Notes: a model not told the origin generated them from the letters alone. A DNA stretch of 64,000 nucleotides from Thysanoteuthis rhombus (GCA_963457665.1 OY735227.1:45336459-45400458), one strand, 5' to 3'. Numbered from the stretch's first letter, positions 32,898 through 45,948 are shown. A program made the numbers and translations.

Positions 32898-33480
32898 AAA
32901 ATCTTTTCTATCTTTTTGTTAGTCTCAGGAAGCAATGTATGCAAATGTTGTTTGAATGTAACAGCAAATCGGTGAAACTGCCTGATTGATAAAACTTTTC
33001 TCATAAAAAAATGATGAAGTACGTAGTATGAACTTTTTTTTCACAAAAATAAATAGATATGTCTTTTTAATTTGATCAAAACAAAGATATAAAAAAATTG
33101 TTCTTCTTTCATCAAAAATTTCTTTAATCAAAGAGAAATCAAACTTTTTCTTAGAAAACTATTCAAAATTTCTCCAATCAGCCAATTTTACCTATTTGGC
33201 ATAACATATACGTTGTGCGTTCTGTCCTTATTATATCAAGTAGCTTTTTTTTCATTATGTTTCCGTTCCTGGTACATCTAACCGACTTTTATTTTTTTTT
33301 TACATGGCTATAATGATTTAAAAGTTCTTTTGGCTATCAATAACTAAAATAAGATGCATTTGCATTCAATAGAATCAACACCCTTTTTTCAAAATATCAA
33401 ATCCAAGTAATAAAATAAAAAAGTTTTTAAAAAGAGTCGAAAACTTTGAAAATATTTTTCTAAAATAAATATTCTCAAAT
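32896..33480. other. No recognisable gene
   Basis: Very AT-rich with many homopolymer T and A runs. No repeat shared with the rest of the window. Confidence 0.5.
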
Positions 33481-33688
33481 TGATCATATGACAAGGGCGA
33501 GTCTCCTCCGTGAAGAAATTGTATCCCTAGTAGGCCACCGTAAATGGGAATTGACGATCACTGTTGCTTTCTGCCACGCTGTTATATCAGGACGAGGCTG
33601 GCTGTTAGCGTTTCGAGAGAGAGAAGGGAAGAGGAGGTATGACTTACAGAATGAGTGGGTAGAGAGAGGGAGAGAGACAGAAAGGTAC

Positions 33689-33719
<31 letters not shown>

Positions 33720-34144
33720 AGAGATACAACCGAAAATCGTCTGCAGTCCGAATCACTTCAGCTGTTAACAACTCTAAAGAGAAGACTGATGTTTTGTCTT
33801 CTTAGGAAGAAATTGGAGAAAAAGACAAAGAAATTTCACCAATTTATTTAAGCGAAAGGAAGTTTAATCCAAGGATTTTGTTGTACGAGAAGAAAAGTGT
33901 ATTGTTCGAGCAATATTTGTCTTATAAGAAAAGGCGCGTTGAGTGTTTGGGAAGAGAAATAAAAAAAAAAGGCAGGCATGTTGAATAGAGGGAAGAGACT
34001 CTACGACAGGAATGAGTTCGGTTTTACTTGATACATTTCAAAAAGATTTTGATTAAAAAAATATATAAAGAAGAGAAGGAAGGAAAATCACCCTATTATC
34101 GACCTGCAAAAGTGGATTTAATAAAGAATCGAAACAAAAGAGAA
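33481..34144 (+). other. CpG-bearing candidate promoter and 5' UTR
   Basis: Relative to the rest of the window this stretch keeps many CpGs and mixed-composition sequence (for example GACAAGGGCGAGTCTCCTCC at 33491 and AAGGCGCGTTGAGTG at 33929). It holds a GA microsatellite at 33697-33719. It lies just upstream of the only candidate coding exon. I infer, but cannot show, that transcription starts here. Confidence 0.3.
33655..33722. repeat. (GA)n microsatellite
   Basis: Imperfect GAGA followed by about 11 pure GA units. Confidence 0.9.
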
Positions 34145-34242
34145 ATGGTCTCTCAAGCGGATTTTCAAGTCCCTCCCTTGCCTCCCCGGTACCGTTTCAG
34201 GGATTTAATATGGGGAGATTCGGCACACCCTGATGAAACAAG
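34145..34242 (+). CDS. Candidate first coding exon of an unidentified host gene
   Basis: ATG at 34145 has G at -3 and G at +4, a strong Kozak context. The frame reads MVSQADFQVPPLPPRYRFRD then LIWGDSAHPDET and runs into CAAG|GTAAAA, a good splice donor after 34242. The peptide has a proline-rich stretch and a YRFRDL block that look protein-like rather than like random AT-rich translation. The preceding DNA is CpG-bearing. An in-frame upstream ATG at 34028 would give a lysine-rich extension typical of untranslated AT-rich sequence, so I prefer 34145. The protein family is not recognised and no second exon was found downstream in this window. Confidence 0.35.
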
Positions 34243-37200
34243 GTAAAAAAGGATTTTTAAAAGAAAAGAAATTGGATTTAGTGTTGTATTTTCCACTAAT
34301 TCTCAGTTGCATGCTTTTTTTTTGGTTGTTTTTGGCTTCAGTTTCCGTGTTTAGAAGTACTAAATGGCATCTCTTTACCTACTCCGATAGTTGCGCCAAC
34401 CACCATATGGTTTGTTTGTCTTTAATCCTTCCAATGATTATCCAAATAATGACTTTAAAAAAATGATATAAAGGTATTTGATATCGGGAGATAATATATA
34501 TTTAGATATATTTGTTATGCTTTTTAATCTAAATGTTTGAGCGTAATCCGATAGGTTTCAACGCCAAAAACAGTCAACATACCAATTAACACCACGCACC
34601 TGATGAAGATCGGATATAACTAATTGAAACGTCGCTCTCATTTAAAAAAAAAAATCTTTATAAATGAATTGGTTTCGATGAATTTTTTTAAAGGGCTTTG
34701 TATAAATTGTAAATTAACCCTCAATTTGGTCTGATTCAATAAGAAGGAAGAAGTATATATATATTAAAAAAACTGTATTTCCTTTATAAAATTGGAAATA
34801 TACCAGAAAATTCTGAAGACCTAGAGGAAGGGGAACTTGGGAAAATTCACCTCAATTCATGTAGATAAATGGGTCTGGTTAGATTATTCGTATAGGTGTA
34901 GGCGAGAATATTGAATGAGATTCGTTCCTCTGTTGCCAAAAATAAATAAATAAGTTGTTATTGCTGTTGAGTTTCATATATTAACTATTTATTCGATTCA
35001 ACAATGAAACCTGAATATTTAAAACCTCAGTGTGTCTATATTCTCAAATTTGGTTATATCTTGTTGTGTGTAGTGAATTACAAATGTTTTGTTGAAGGAA
35101 AATTAATCTTAAAGTTCTCTCTTGAAAATTGACTATGGGGTGAAATGAAGATTAAATATTCTTCATATGTGAGAAAATATTGCAGAATAAGATGAGTAAC
35201 TTTAATTATAAATCAAATCAATGTACAACCCAAGGTGAAGTTAAAAAATGAATTTTGTTTGATGTTTTTCTAGACGTGTTCAAATAAGGGGACACATTTC
35301 ATTTCAAGGTTAGTAAAAACAAACAAAAACAACAAAGAAATTCCTAATCAATTCACGCGACAAATATTTAACGTTTTATTGTAAATCAAAAATAAGATTA
35401 TCAGATTTTTTACACACAATTCTTGAGGTTTTATGTCCTTTTATTTCAACTTAGTTTAGCCTAAACTTTCTACTCAATAAAAAAAAATAATTTAAATTCA
35501 ATTTTTGGAAAATGTCTCACCTGATTTTTTTTCTATCAAAAATATAATGACAAATCCATTTTTACAGTTATTTGTCATCATTTGTATTTTTTTAGTTTGT
35601 GTGTTTATACTTTTTGCGTGTTTCATTTTGCGGAGTTTTTGTTTGTTTAAGTTTTTTGGTTTCTTTTATTGAATTCCGTCCTTCTGCGATTTTTGAGATG
35701 TTGTCAGTTGTTTTATCAAATCGGTGAAATAGAAGAAAATAGAGTTCATCGCGAAAAGAAGAAAAATGTACAAAGAAATAAGTTAATAAATTAACCATTA
35801 TTTGTCCCCTGAGAGGGGGAATAGAAACATTGATTTATCACCTCATTTATTTACTTTTCAACAAGAATCAGATTTTTTCCATTCCCTTTATTTTCTCATT
35901 TACTTAAAACTAAAAGAATCAACTGTAGGCGGTGCGCAAATGATCGGTTATTTTGATTTCACCCCCCTTTTTTACAATCTATATCCACCCCTCTTTGATT
36001 CCCCCCCAAATTATTCCATCGTAACCTATGAAAGATTCAACAACCACAGTCACCTGTGAGGACCACCTGCTCCGTCAAAAAATAAATAAAATATGCTAGT
36101 TGTTGGAATTATTTATATTTTTTAGAAGCTTTGTAAAATCTTTCAAAATATGATCAGATAAAAAAAAATAATTTTCCGAATTAAATTCTATGCAAATCAC
36201 ATTTTTTCAAGTTATTGGATTCCCAAATCAATAGATGAGACGGTCATTTTCATAATTGCTGGAAGACTGGGCAAAATGCCATAAGTTAGCACAATGAGGA
36301 GTAGTTCTACCTCATCCAGCAACAAACTGAGAAAAGGGTGCCACTAATTTCAGAATTTGTCTTTGTCACTTGACCTCCAGCAGTTACCCACTAAAAATAG
36401 TGACTATTTATTTTGGTGAGAATAGTAATTGAGAAATGAACTTTCAGCAGAAAAAAAAGGTCTGACTTATTTTTTGTTGAAGTTCTAAGCGATAAGCAAC
36501 ACTGGTGTAAAAAACAGTCTGTACTTTATTTTGGGACATTGAAGCTTGCATGGAGAATGAAAATTATAAATATGATTTTAGAATGATTCTCTCCGTGCAG
36601 CAATTGTGATTTGAATGTTTGTAAAACCAACAATTATAGAAACGACACAAACCGGCATCGACTTCCATATTAGGTGGGTGCGCGAGGTTGACGAACGTAA
36701 TTAATTTTTCAAAAATGGATCTCTTTCAGGTCTCCTCAAAAAAACCTTTTATAAAGACTTCTTATTGTACGTCACGATTGTACTTCTGAAATCTGAGACT
36801 ACCCAATGTGCCAATTATGTTAGTCGCTCCTGTTAATAACTTAGTTGTATCCGTTTATTACGTCTATTGGATAAAGACAAAAGCAAAATTCGGTGATAAT
36901 GATAATAATAATAATAATTAAAAGATGAAGGTGTTTGTTAATCTGACGAGTGAGACGTGATCTTGTTGAGTGGAGGAAAAGATAGATAAAACAGAGCGAA
37001 GGTGAGTGAATTCTGAAAAAAAAAAACCCTCAGAAATGACTTGATTTGGCAGAAATTAGGAAAATGGCATTGAAAAGCACCCCCCCCCCCAAAAAAAACC
37101 CAAAAAAACAAACAAAAAAAAAGACTCAGGTGGATGTTATTGTTTATTGAAGAAATGTCAAAATTCCTGTTTGTAAACAAAACATGTGATTAGGAAATAC

Positions 37201-38229
37201 TTTTGTTTCACTTAATTCTCTCGGTATTTTTTAAATGTCAAAAAAAAAGAAGAAAAACTAGTGAATTTGAACAGTAAATTTAGATATTTCATATTTAAAA
37301 CTTTAAAAAAAAAATGAATAAAAAGGCTGCTAGTAGTTAGTCTAATTAAAAAAAACATAAGGTTGAGAAATTCTTTTGATCGTATTATTTCGTCGGAAAG
37401 AAACTAGATTTATTCCAGTGTGGATGATAGTTTGAAAGTTTCTTTTGAAAATACCTTTAAAAACCCTTGTATGTTTATTTAGAAATGTATCCTCTTAGTC
37501 TTTCTCTTTTAGTCAGTGGTGAAACCAAAGCACGTGATTTTGTTTAATGTGGTTTCGGGAAGAACACTGCTTCGGGATTTGTTCTGCGAAAATAACTTTC
37601 AAGAACCTTGTATTAATTTTTCTTTTCTAGCAATATTCATTAATCTCTTGGCAATAATCATAACCATATATCTCTCCTACTCATAAGATATAGTTCCAAT
37701 GACAGTTTACTTCTGTAAGATGAAAGGAGATGATTGTTCGATGTTTGTTTGATCAATAATACTTCTCTTCCTGTATTATCATCCATACACTACCGCGAAA
37801 AATGCAGTTTTGTGTCAAGTTTCAACAAAGTGGTATTAATCGATTCATATTTAATTTAGATCAAAATGGATCAACTGGGGTAATGCATATCGGATCCAGT
37901 TACCATTTTAAAATCAAAATTAAGCTTAGTTAACAATATAATATGTCATAGTTCAATGTGTAGCCACTGTTACCTTGAAATGATAAAGCGAATCCTTACA
38001 AAATGCCGTATGATTTTTCTGTTGGTTACCATTTTAGAAATTGCCATACAACTTACTTTAATTTTGGTTTAATATAATTAGAGTATAAAAGATGGCATTA
38101 TAGTGCGTCCCAGGCACAGGTTTTGTTTTTCTCCGCTTAATATCAACCAATTGTCGCGGCGTTAAGGTATTCTTTGTTACAAATTAAAAAAAACCCAGCT
38201 ACTCAAATCGTGGAATGGGCGCACATGTG
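34243..38229. other. Largely unique AT-rich DNA, possible intron
   Basis: No shared repeat family apart from one hairpin motif near 34600. Contains a run of ten C followed by A-rich sequence at 37081-37120. If the exon at 34145 is real, this would be the start of its first intron. Confidence 0.4.
34600..34632 (+). promoter_or_regulatory. Hammerhead-like motif, weak
   Basis: CTGATGA (34600-34606), then about 19 bases with poor stem potential, then GAAACGTC (34626-34633), with ACGT followed by C. The boxes match the pattern of the other copies, but the stem is not convincing. It is followed by GCTCTCATTT and an A run. Confidence 0.35.
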
Positions 38230-38600
38230 CGTCAAAGATAATTACACAACATGCCGCAAGACTTACACGTGCTTCGTGTGGCAGTAGACGTGCCGTCTTC
38301 GTTTTGTGTTACAATGGAGATTATCAGTTCGTATTCCATCCGCATCAAGAGTGAGTGGGTTAGCACGTGGATACCATACATTTCCCAACTGCCACCGACC
38401 AGACCATATTTGGGGCTGGTCTGCTTTCTTTCCAAGATACCACGAGTCTCGCACACTTCATTTCACAAGCTTTTGAACACTCTTTCTTTCCCGATTAGGC
38501 CCCTGGGACTCCTGGTCTCTTCCTGGCTACTGAATGAACCAAGCCATCAAGTGCTACTACTACTACTAGTTGCTCTGTTTATCAATACTCAATATTGACA
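38225..38600. repeat. CpG-rich segment with tRNA-like B box
   Basis: Composition changes sharply here: many CpGs, ACGTG words, and CAGTTCGTATTCC (38326-38338), which resembles a B box, preceded about 45 bases earlier by TGTGGCAGTAGACGTG at the A-box position. It ends with CTACTACTACTACTAG at 38552-38567, a possible SINE-like tail. On the minus strand an open frame of 74 codons exists, but its sequence is not familiar. I favour a tRNA-derived SINE over a gene. Confidence 0.35.
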
Positions 38601-41600
38601 ATAGTGTAACAACACTTCGTTTTGTTCCTTTGCCAATTTGCAAGTGGTGAGACACGAGCAGGGTTGTGAATTTCGCAGACAAGCTGAAATAAAAGTATTA
38701 TTGTTATCCTTTGCTGTCTTATTGAAAACTAATTGATTTGTTAGAATAAATGTAAAGGTGATTTCAAAGTAAAAAATTACGATTACTCTGATAAGAATTC
38801 TATGGTCATAAGGTTTTCTCACTGAAAGTCTCGTTTTCAGTTCAGACTTGTTTTATCTTAAATTGTTTCATAAGTCAGCTATTATTCTTCCAATTGGTAA
38901 AAGTCTTACGTACGTAATTTGAAGAAAAGTTTTTTCAAGTTTTTCATTTTGGATGAGCTGTGATGTGAGTTTTCATTTTTATATCGGCCTATGCCTTGCT
39001 TGAATTCAGAACTTTACAACAAAAAATATATGTATATAAAATAAAAATGAAGTTGTGCGAGCACGTGTGAAAAAAAAGCATGGGTCATTGATTTGAAATT
39101 AAGAGGTTGCTGATAGCATAGAGAAAGAGAGAGATAGCCAGCGCCAACCAACCAATGTGGTACTCTCTTTGTTTGCACTGCGTATTATTTGCAATACAAC
39201 GAGTTCGATATTTTTTCGTCTTTCTATTTCACCCATCCTATCTACGGGAGTGGCTAATAGCGCTTGTCACGGAAATTGTGCCTCTGCCCTGGATACTTGA
39301 CACCTATCTTTTTGATAACTTTACCATAATATCTGATAAAAAAAAAGGACTGAAGTGGTTTAACAATCTGGCCATCCCAGTGCCTCTAACCCATTATAAA
39401 CAAAGATCATACATCTAAAGAGGATTCTTTTCTCACTATCCGAGGGACAGAGCTTTCTTGTCTGACTTGAATTGAAACCGCTCAGTGGCGCCCCTATAGG
39501 TGGCGCTCAGCACACGTGCCATAGATACACTCGATGTTAAAAACGGCGTTCAAATAAAAATAATTCTATTATTCAACAATTGAATTTATTCAATGTATTA
39601 ACCTATGATTTATGTATTTAGTTCCGCTTTTCTTTCATGAATTGCCTTTTTAATGCGCTGTGTTTAACCAACTATTTTACACTACGCCAGTTCTGTCATG
39701 AGGAATTTTAAAAAAATTAGAAAAAACAAAACTTATAATTACAGTCACTTTGTTTCTCACAACACGTGCTAGACGGCGTGTTTTGTCACATGAATAACTT
39801 GACAGGCAGGTAATTTCAGAACTGACGGAAGTAGCTTTCTCTAGTTTTTTTTTTACCATGTTCGTTCTTTTCCCGCTTTTATGAAAATCTTGTGTGCCTT
39901 TTTATTTATTTAATGTATGAATTATAAGTTTTGAGGTGAGTTTATAAACAAAATCTATAGAATATAGTATGCCAATGCTTTCCTTCAAGTTTCGTTCTTT
40001 TAAATGAAAAATAGTGATAGTTCTATTTTCACTTTCACTTTCAATGCAAATCACATTCGTTTTATTTTGCAATTTATTTCTTTAGAACACCGAAAATGTA
40101 TCAGCAACAACATCTAAAAAATTGTTACGTTTGATAGAAACTTTCAATAACTTGCATGATTTTTTTTTCTTTCGTTAAGTTCATAAATTTAACTGTAATG
40201 AAATTCTTGAAAATAAAATTATTTTTCTTTGCCTTTTTTTGTTGCTTTATTTTTTGTTTTCGTTTTTATTTTCTCAATGTGTTTTTGAGAGTTTATGTGC
40301 ATGGCTATGTTTGTGTTGCTGTTTATTATTTTTTTTAAAAATATTCTCAGACTGATAAATTTGAGGCAATATTTTGAGGATTAAAAAATAATAAAGTTGG
40401 AAGAATGAGAGATCTACTTTACAGATATTGTGTAATTTACAGAACAACTAGCATTTAACTTATGTGACAACCCTCTGTCCATTATTTTTGTTAATCATTT
40501 ATTCCACACTGTGCCGTATTAAACATGTGGTACAGGCCTCAAGCCCCAAGAATCCTGGGAGCCCCGAGTAGTATATGGCCTAAAAAAGAGAAAACCAATT
40601 CTACAGTAAATAATAACAATCAATTCACTTCTTTTTCATTATGTAAAATGATGTTTTTTTCACCATTAGTCTACAAACTTATTGATGTACCCACCTATTT
40701 GGGAAAAGTTGAAAATCTTTTGTCACACCAGAGAACAGTTTATATGTCAATACCATAGCAGCAATCATACTTGCATTTTCCCGAGAAATTACTCATTGAA
40801 ATCTTTTTCATAAAGTAAAAATAATGAATATCCCTGCTAAATCTCCCAGGGCTTGTATAGTTTGTAATCTTTTACAAAATATTCAAACGAGTTATATTTA
40901 TCTTCCTAATGGGTAATCCAGAATATAAGCATTTTCAATATTTTGTTCTTTTCAAAACTTCTCAAATTAACTCGTTTATAAAATAACTTTTGATTTAGGA
41001 CAGAATAAAAAAAATATCAGGGTAGCTTGTTATATTTTAGGGTAAGAATAAGTCAGTCCTGAACTTATGCTCAGCAAAATCAGTTGAAACCACCAGATGT
41101 CACAATTTTAGCTATTTCTGAGCTAAATGTGGAGTTTTTATGCCTGGTATAAAGTGGAAAAAATTCTTCTTGACTTGCTAACAAGAATATTAGCCCTATC
41201 AATAAATATATATTGGTAGAAAAATTGACCTGGTAGATGGTCAAGACATGCTTATCAAACTCTGTATGTCCATGCACACATGAAATTTGATTGTTAAAGG
41301 TAGTTTTTTAATTTGTTTATTTGTCAAATTTCTTGTTAAATCATGTTTTGCCATTTTGTACTTACCAAATGTGATGACATATAAGACCACCCCCATTTTA
41401 AGGAAAACATTTTTAGTGTATACTTTGGAAGCATTTAGTATTATTGAAATATGTAGCAACAGTATGACAGAAAACTTGGGACTAAACGCGCAGGACAGCA
41501 GGGGAATCTTTCAATAATAACACTTCTGTTTTTATAAGAGAAAACGAAAGCATCTTAGCTGTAGTTCAACTTTGCATGCAAGACATGGGTTATTTTCTTG

Positions 41601-42840
41601 GCCATTTTTTGCTGGGAAAAAATGGGTCTTTATTCCATCAAACATGGTTAATTTCCCCTTTCTTTTACATTTGTGTTTGAAAGGCAGGGAAAAAAATTTT
41701 GAAAATAATTCTGTATAATTGTAATTGCAAGTCTTAATATATACAACATGATTTTGTATTGAATGGAGCACCTGGCCTGTTTTATTCGTCTGTTTTTAAA
41801 TTCTTTGGTATAAAAAAAATTTCTGGCAGTCAGAAAATTAGTAGAAATATCGGTTGACTATTTCAACTACTATAGCTACTTTACTTGCTAAGTGCCCACC
41901 CCCCAAATGTTGGCACCAAAGGTGTCAATGAATGTTGGAAAAGAGCTATGTGTTCAAGACAACAAGATACCAGCTTATGTTCACCAAAATTTTTCATTGT
42001 CACTGTTGATTGACAATTTTCATTGCTTACTGTTTATTTGTTGTGAACATTTTCATTACAATCATTTTCTAACCAACATGCAAATTTCTATTTGGTTTGA
42101 TATAATTTTCGCTTTCAATCTATTTTGATAAAATTAACTGTTACCATATTACAGATGATTTTCATATACCTGATCTTATATTTTGACTAAAACTATTGAT
42201 AGCTATTATTTAATACAGAAAACTCAGTTTATAACAATCAAAACTAAAACTCTAATCAAAAAACCCAATTTATGGATGACAGAGGAATTGTTTCATCAGT
42301 TTTAGCTTCTTTTCTCAAAACTGACAAAATTACGTGGTAAAATAAACTATTATATATTCCAGATCAATGATTTTTTTTAACTTGACCCATGATTAGGGAT
42401 GATAGTACTGTGACATTTTTGAGGACTTTGGAAAAGTCAAAAGCAGATTTTGATAAAAAATACAAGGAAATAAAACCTTCAGCCCTTAGGGGATGTATAA
42501 TCTGAAAAGAGACGCATCTTTTTTCTCCAGCAAAAGAAAAGGTTTGCTTCTGCTTCATGCATTTGACAAGGACTAAAGAATGAGCTGGCCAAAGCATTGT
42601 TTATGATATCTAGGTTTTAAAGGAGACTTTCTATTGTTTTAAGAAAAATTTGAATGTAATGACTCTTATTAAAATTATAGAAGGGGGAACAAAAGTTTGA
42701 GGCATTTACAATTTGAAATCTCAATCATATTATTCTACAGTAGAAAAATACAGAAAATCTTATATCATTTATGATTTAATTAGTTAGGTTTTCATGGAAA
42801 ATCTTGTTATAAATTGTGTGACTATAGTATCTTTTGTTGG
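38601..42840. other. No recognisable gene
   Basis: Mostly AT-rich. At 39482-39520 the phrase GTGGCGCCCCTATAGGTGGC is strongly GC-rich for this window and partly self-complementary (GCGCC and GGCGC), followed by CACACGTG. The open frame at 39155-39418 has no recognisable domain. Confidence 0.45.
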
Positions 42841-43085
42841 GTAATGGGATGGCCATGTTGCAAGAATGGCTGACAACTGATAGACATTACAACTCACAAC
42901 ATGGATCCCCAGAGATGACATGGACTACCGAGGCCAGTTGAGTACTACATGGAGAGACGAGCTAGACAAATTCAGAAAGTACTGGCTCGATGATGCCCAC
43001 AATAGAGAAATGTGGCAAATCCTGGGGAAGGTCTATGTCTAATGACGGGTGTCAAGAGACTGATGATGATGATGATGATGATAAA
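42841..43085 (+). mobile_element. RTE-clade LINE 3' end, plus strand
   Basis: GGATGGCCATGTTGCAAGAA corresponds to GHVARM, and GAGAGACGAGCTAGACAAAT to RDELDKF. The element ends TGATGATGATGATGATGA at 43062-43082, the same tail as the minus-strand copies. It is the only plus-strand RTE copy here and very short (about 245 bp). Confidence 0.88.
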
Positions 43086-43694
43086 TTGTCAATCTACTTC
43101 TGCTGCTGTAATTTAGGCAAAAGCTACGTTTCTGTACTATTGTAAAATATCTTGCTTTCTTTCCAATAGTTTCACTATGAACCCATCTACTATGTGTATG
43201 TTGGGACAGTTAGTTGTTTAGAATAAACTAATCAATCAATAGTTGGTTTCAAGGGATATGATATGATTTGAAAAATTTGGCCACTGTTTGATATGCTTTT
43301 AGGCTTGATGCTTCTCTGGCCAACAAATGCAAAATATCCTATAGATTATCCATAAGAGACACATTTTAGTTTGATTTATCTTTTCAATACTCATCAACAT
43401 TAGGCTGGTGAAATCCCTCAGACTAGTTTCCTAATCTTTCAACATAATATCTTGGGTAATGTTGCATCCGATAATCTTTTTATAAATGTTTGCCACCTTA
43501 GTATGAGAACCAGAGCTAAGGAGAGTATTTAGAAAAAATTTTTAAAATGAAGAAAAGCTGTTTGGATCATATTTGATGTTGATGAGAATGTAGTGGTGAA
43601 GGTTTCCCATACCTAATTATACACAAATAAGCCTATTATATTAGCTTTTTTAAAAATATTTATTAGGATTTTTTCCATTGTAACTAAACTGTTT

Positions 43695-43870
43695 ATAAGG
43701 GTTCATAAGTGGTGTAATGGTTTGCAAGATATTCTTGCAGATCATTACAATCGTGTTGTGAGTTCAATCTCCACTGCCTGCTCCATGCTTTTGGCCTTTT
43801 GTCTAGACTAAGCTAAGCTAAGTAAATAGAAGCTAAACAGTTGGAAGTGTCAGTACAAATCTTTGGTCTT
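43695..43870 (+). repeat. SINE family G, tRNA-like head and CTAAGCTAAG tail
   Basis: AAGTGGTGTAATGGTTTGC at the A-box position and GAGTTCAATCTCC at the B-box position, 45-50 bases apart, followed by GTCTAGACTAAGCTAAGC and AAGTAAATAGA. Related units lie at 47590-47730 (minus), 54385-54480 (plus) and 55975-56100 (minus). The ATGATCATTAC-type arm is shared. Confidence 0.7.
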
Positions 43871-45815
43871 TAGATCAATGAATAGTTCTTAAAGAAGTGA
43901 CAATTTGACTTGAAACTAAATTCTCACAAGAAGAAGCTAAAACATCATGGGAAAATTTTTATTTTGAGGAAAACATGATAAGCAAATGCTGTGCAGAAAC
44001 ACTGAAAACAATATTTTCATGGCATTATCTCTGCAGGAAAAATGGATTTTCTCAGTGTGGACTGGTGTACCAGTATGGGGTCTGTGAAATCATCTTCACT
44101 TTTTCCACTGCAAATAATGAAATTTCTCATTAATTTCTTTTATTGTATCAAGTAGTCACTTCAAGCTGTCAAGTTTATGCTTGGTTCTTGTGATTTCATA
44201 TATGTCAGTGTTTATCAAATGCCCACAGACAAAAGGAAGAAATCCTTATCTGTCCATTAGCCGATGACCTCTTAGCTATTACCTGTATTCATGTGGCCAG
44301 TATCTGGTTATCAATGGTCTTTTCATTCTGATATCAGTCAAGTTAAGTAGAAAAACAATAAATGAAATTGCCTTGCATTTGTGTTTTCATTCAATATTGA
44401 TGGTCTTATTATGAAAGTATTTATTCAAAAGGCAAGTAAGTTGAATGAGTTAAATACTTGCCATTAGAGCGATCTTCAACAAGATATTTTGGTGAATTCA
44501 ACTTTCACATGTTTCTCTATTGTGATCATGCACCAGATTAGAGTAATCTATGTAAATAAAATATTTTTTTCCCAATCCCCCATAGTGTCGGTTACATGAC
44601 TAAGTACACTATTTGGTACATTGAAAATCAGTATCATAGAGATATTACTATTGTTTGTTTATGCTCTATTTTAGTATATTGACCACTATCACCATAGATA
44701 AAGTGATCCCTAAAAACAGTAAAGGTATAAGACAAAAGTCCTGTAATTTTTTCCTTACTGAAATTTTGTACTGAGTATTATGGTAGGTTGATTTTTCACT
44801 ATTTAGAAATATTAACTTTGAACAAGTCTAGATAGTTGGAGTTTGATATGATGAGAACTGATACTTAGCTTCTACCATCATTTGAGGAAACATATTCAAA
44901 AATCATCTGCTGAATGCATACCCCCCACCTCATGTTTGCCAGATTTGGTCAAATAATCATGCTATTCTATTTTTAAAAAAATATGATCAATAAAGAATAA
45001 ATACAAAGTATATATTCTTTTATATAAATATGATTAAAGAAAATGTATATTTCTAATTTGAATTCCATTTATTAATTTCTCTTAAAAATGATATGATAAA
45101 AAATAATGGGATTTTTTTATTAAAATGGAGAAAACTATTGCTATGTGACAGTCACATGAATATCAGAGGCTACAAAGAATGAGTGAAAATACCAATAATA
45201 CAGAAGAAAAAAGACAACTAATAGTTAAGGCCATTTTTATTACAAGTAATATTAGTGTTTACAATCTTTTTGAAATTTTATACAGGAAAATTCATGTTAG
45301 CAAAAATTACCCCCATTGGGGAATTGTAAAGTACAGAAATGATAATTAGAAATGAAGGCACTTCTAATAATGGGATATGTTATGAAACAAATTCTCCAAA
45401 ATGTTTTTTTTCAGGAAAATTCCACCGCTGCATTTTAATGATTGAGGGAAATTTAGTTACAGAAAAAATATATGTATAAAAATAAAATATAAAAATTCAA
45501 AAAACAAAATATTTTTTTTTAAAGCGGAGATAAAATCATGGATAAAAACATGGTAAATATTTACCAGGACTATTTATGTTTGATATGTTCTGTTTCAGAA
45601 GGAAAAAAAAAGCAGTAAAAAGACTTTGGTTTTTCCTTGTTATCTGTTAATCACTCTCCATTTTGGTAATCCCACTGCTTGGATATTTCAATCTTTGAAG
45701 TACTTTCCTCAAAGGACGATAAAAGCTAGGAATAAAATACTTTGTCAGTTTTTAACGATCTAGACTTGTCCAAGACAACAGTTCCCAAATCAACCTACCC
45801 TATTGGGTATGTGTA
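43871..45815. other. No recognisable gene
   Basis: AT-rich; no shared repeats or plausible coding frames seen. Confidence 0.5.
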
Positions 45816-45948
45816 TTTTCTTTTTTTTTATCGATTTTTTTTCCTTTTTGATCTTTATAAAACTACTAATGCTGTCAAAAATAAATGGACTGCTTTTATA
45901 ATATGCCTAATATTGAAAAGAATAACCCCTAAACGACAATACTTAATG
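45816..45948. repeat. Direct repeat, first copy
   Basis: A T-rich tract is followed by AAAACTACTAATGCTGTCAA and AAATAAATGG, repeated at 46500-46640 some 690 bp away. Both copies can be read in frame as TTNAVKNKWXAFXI, but differences are mostly amino-acid changing and neither has an AG splice acceptor next to the tract. Confidence 0.7.

Noticed and set aside
32706-33004. Open frames of tyrosine/isoleucine and histidine/threonine repeats on both strands
   Set aside because: They are translations of TA and CA microsatellites.
33484-33805. Arginine/glutamate-rich and serine/leucine-rich frames around 33.7 kb
   Set aside because: They run through a GA microsatellite on both strands and have no other protein-like feature.
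38232-38456. Minus-strand 74-codon frame as a host exon
   Set aside because: The sequence is not recognised, lies in a segment with tRNA-like B box and ACT-type tail, and has no clear splice sites.
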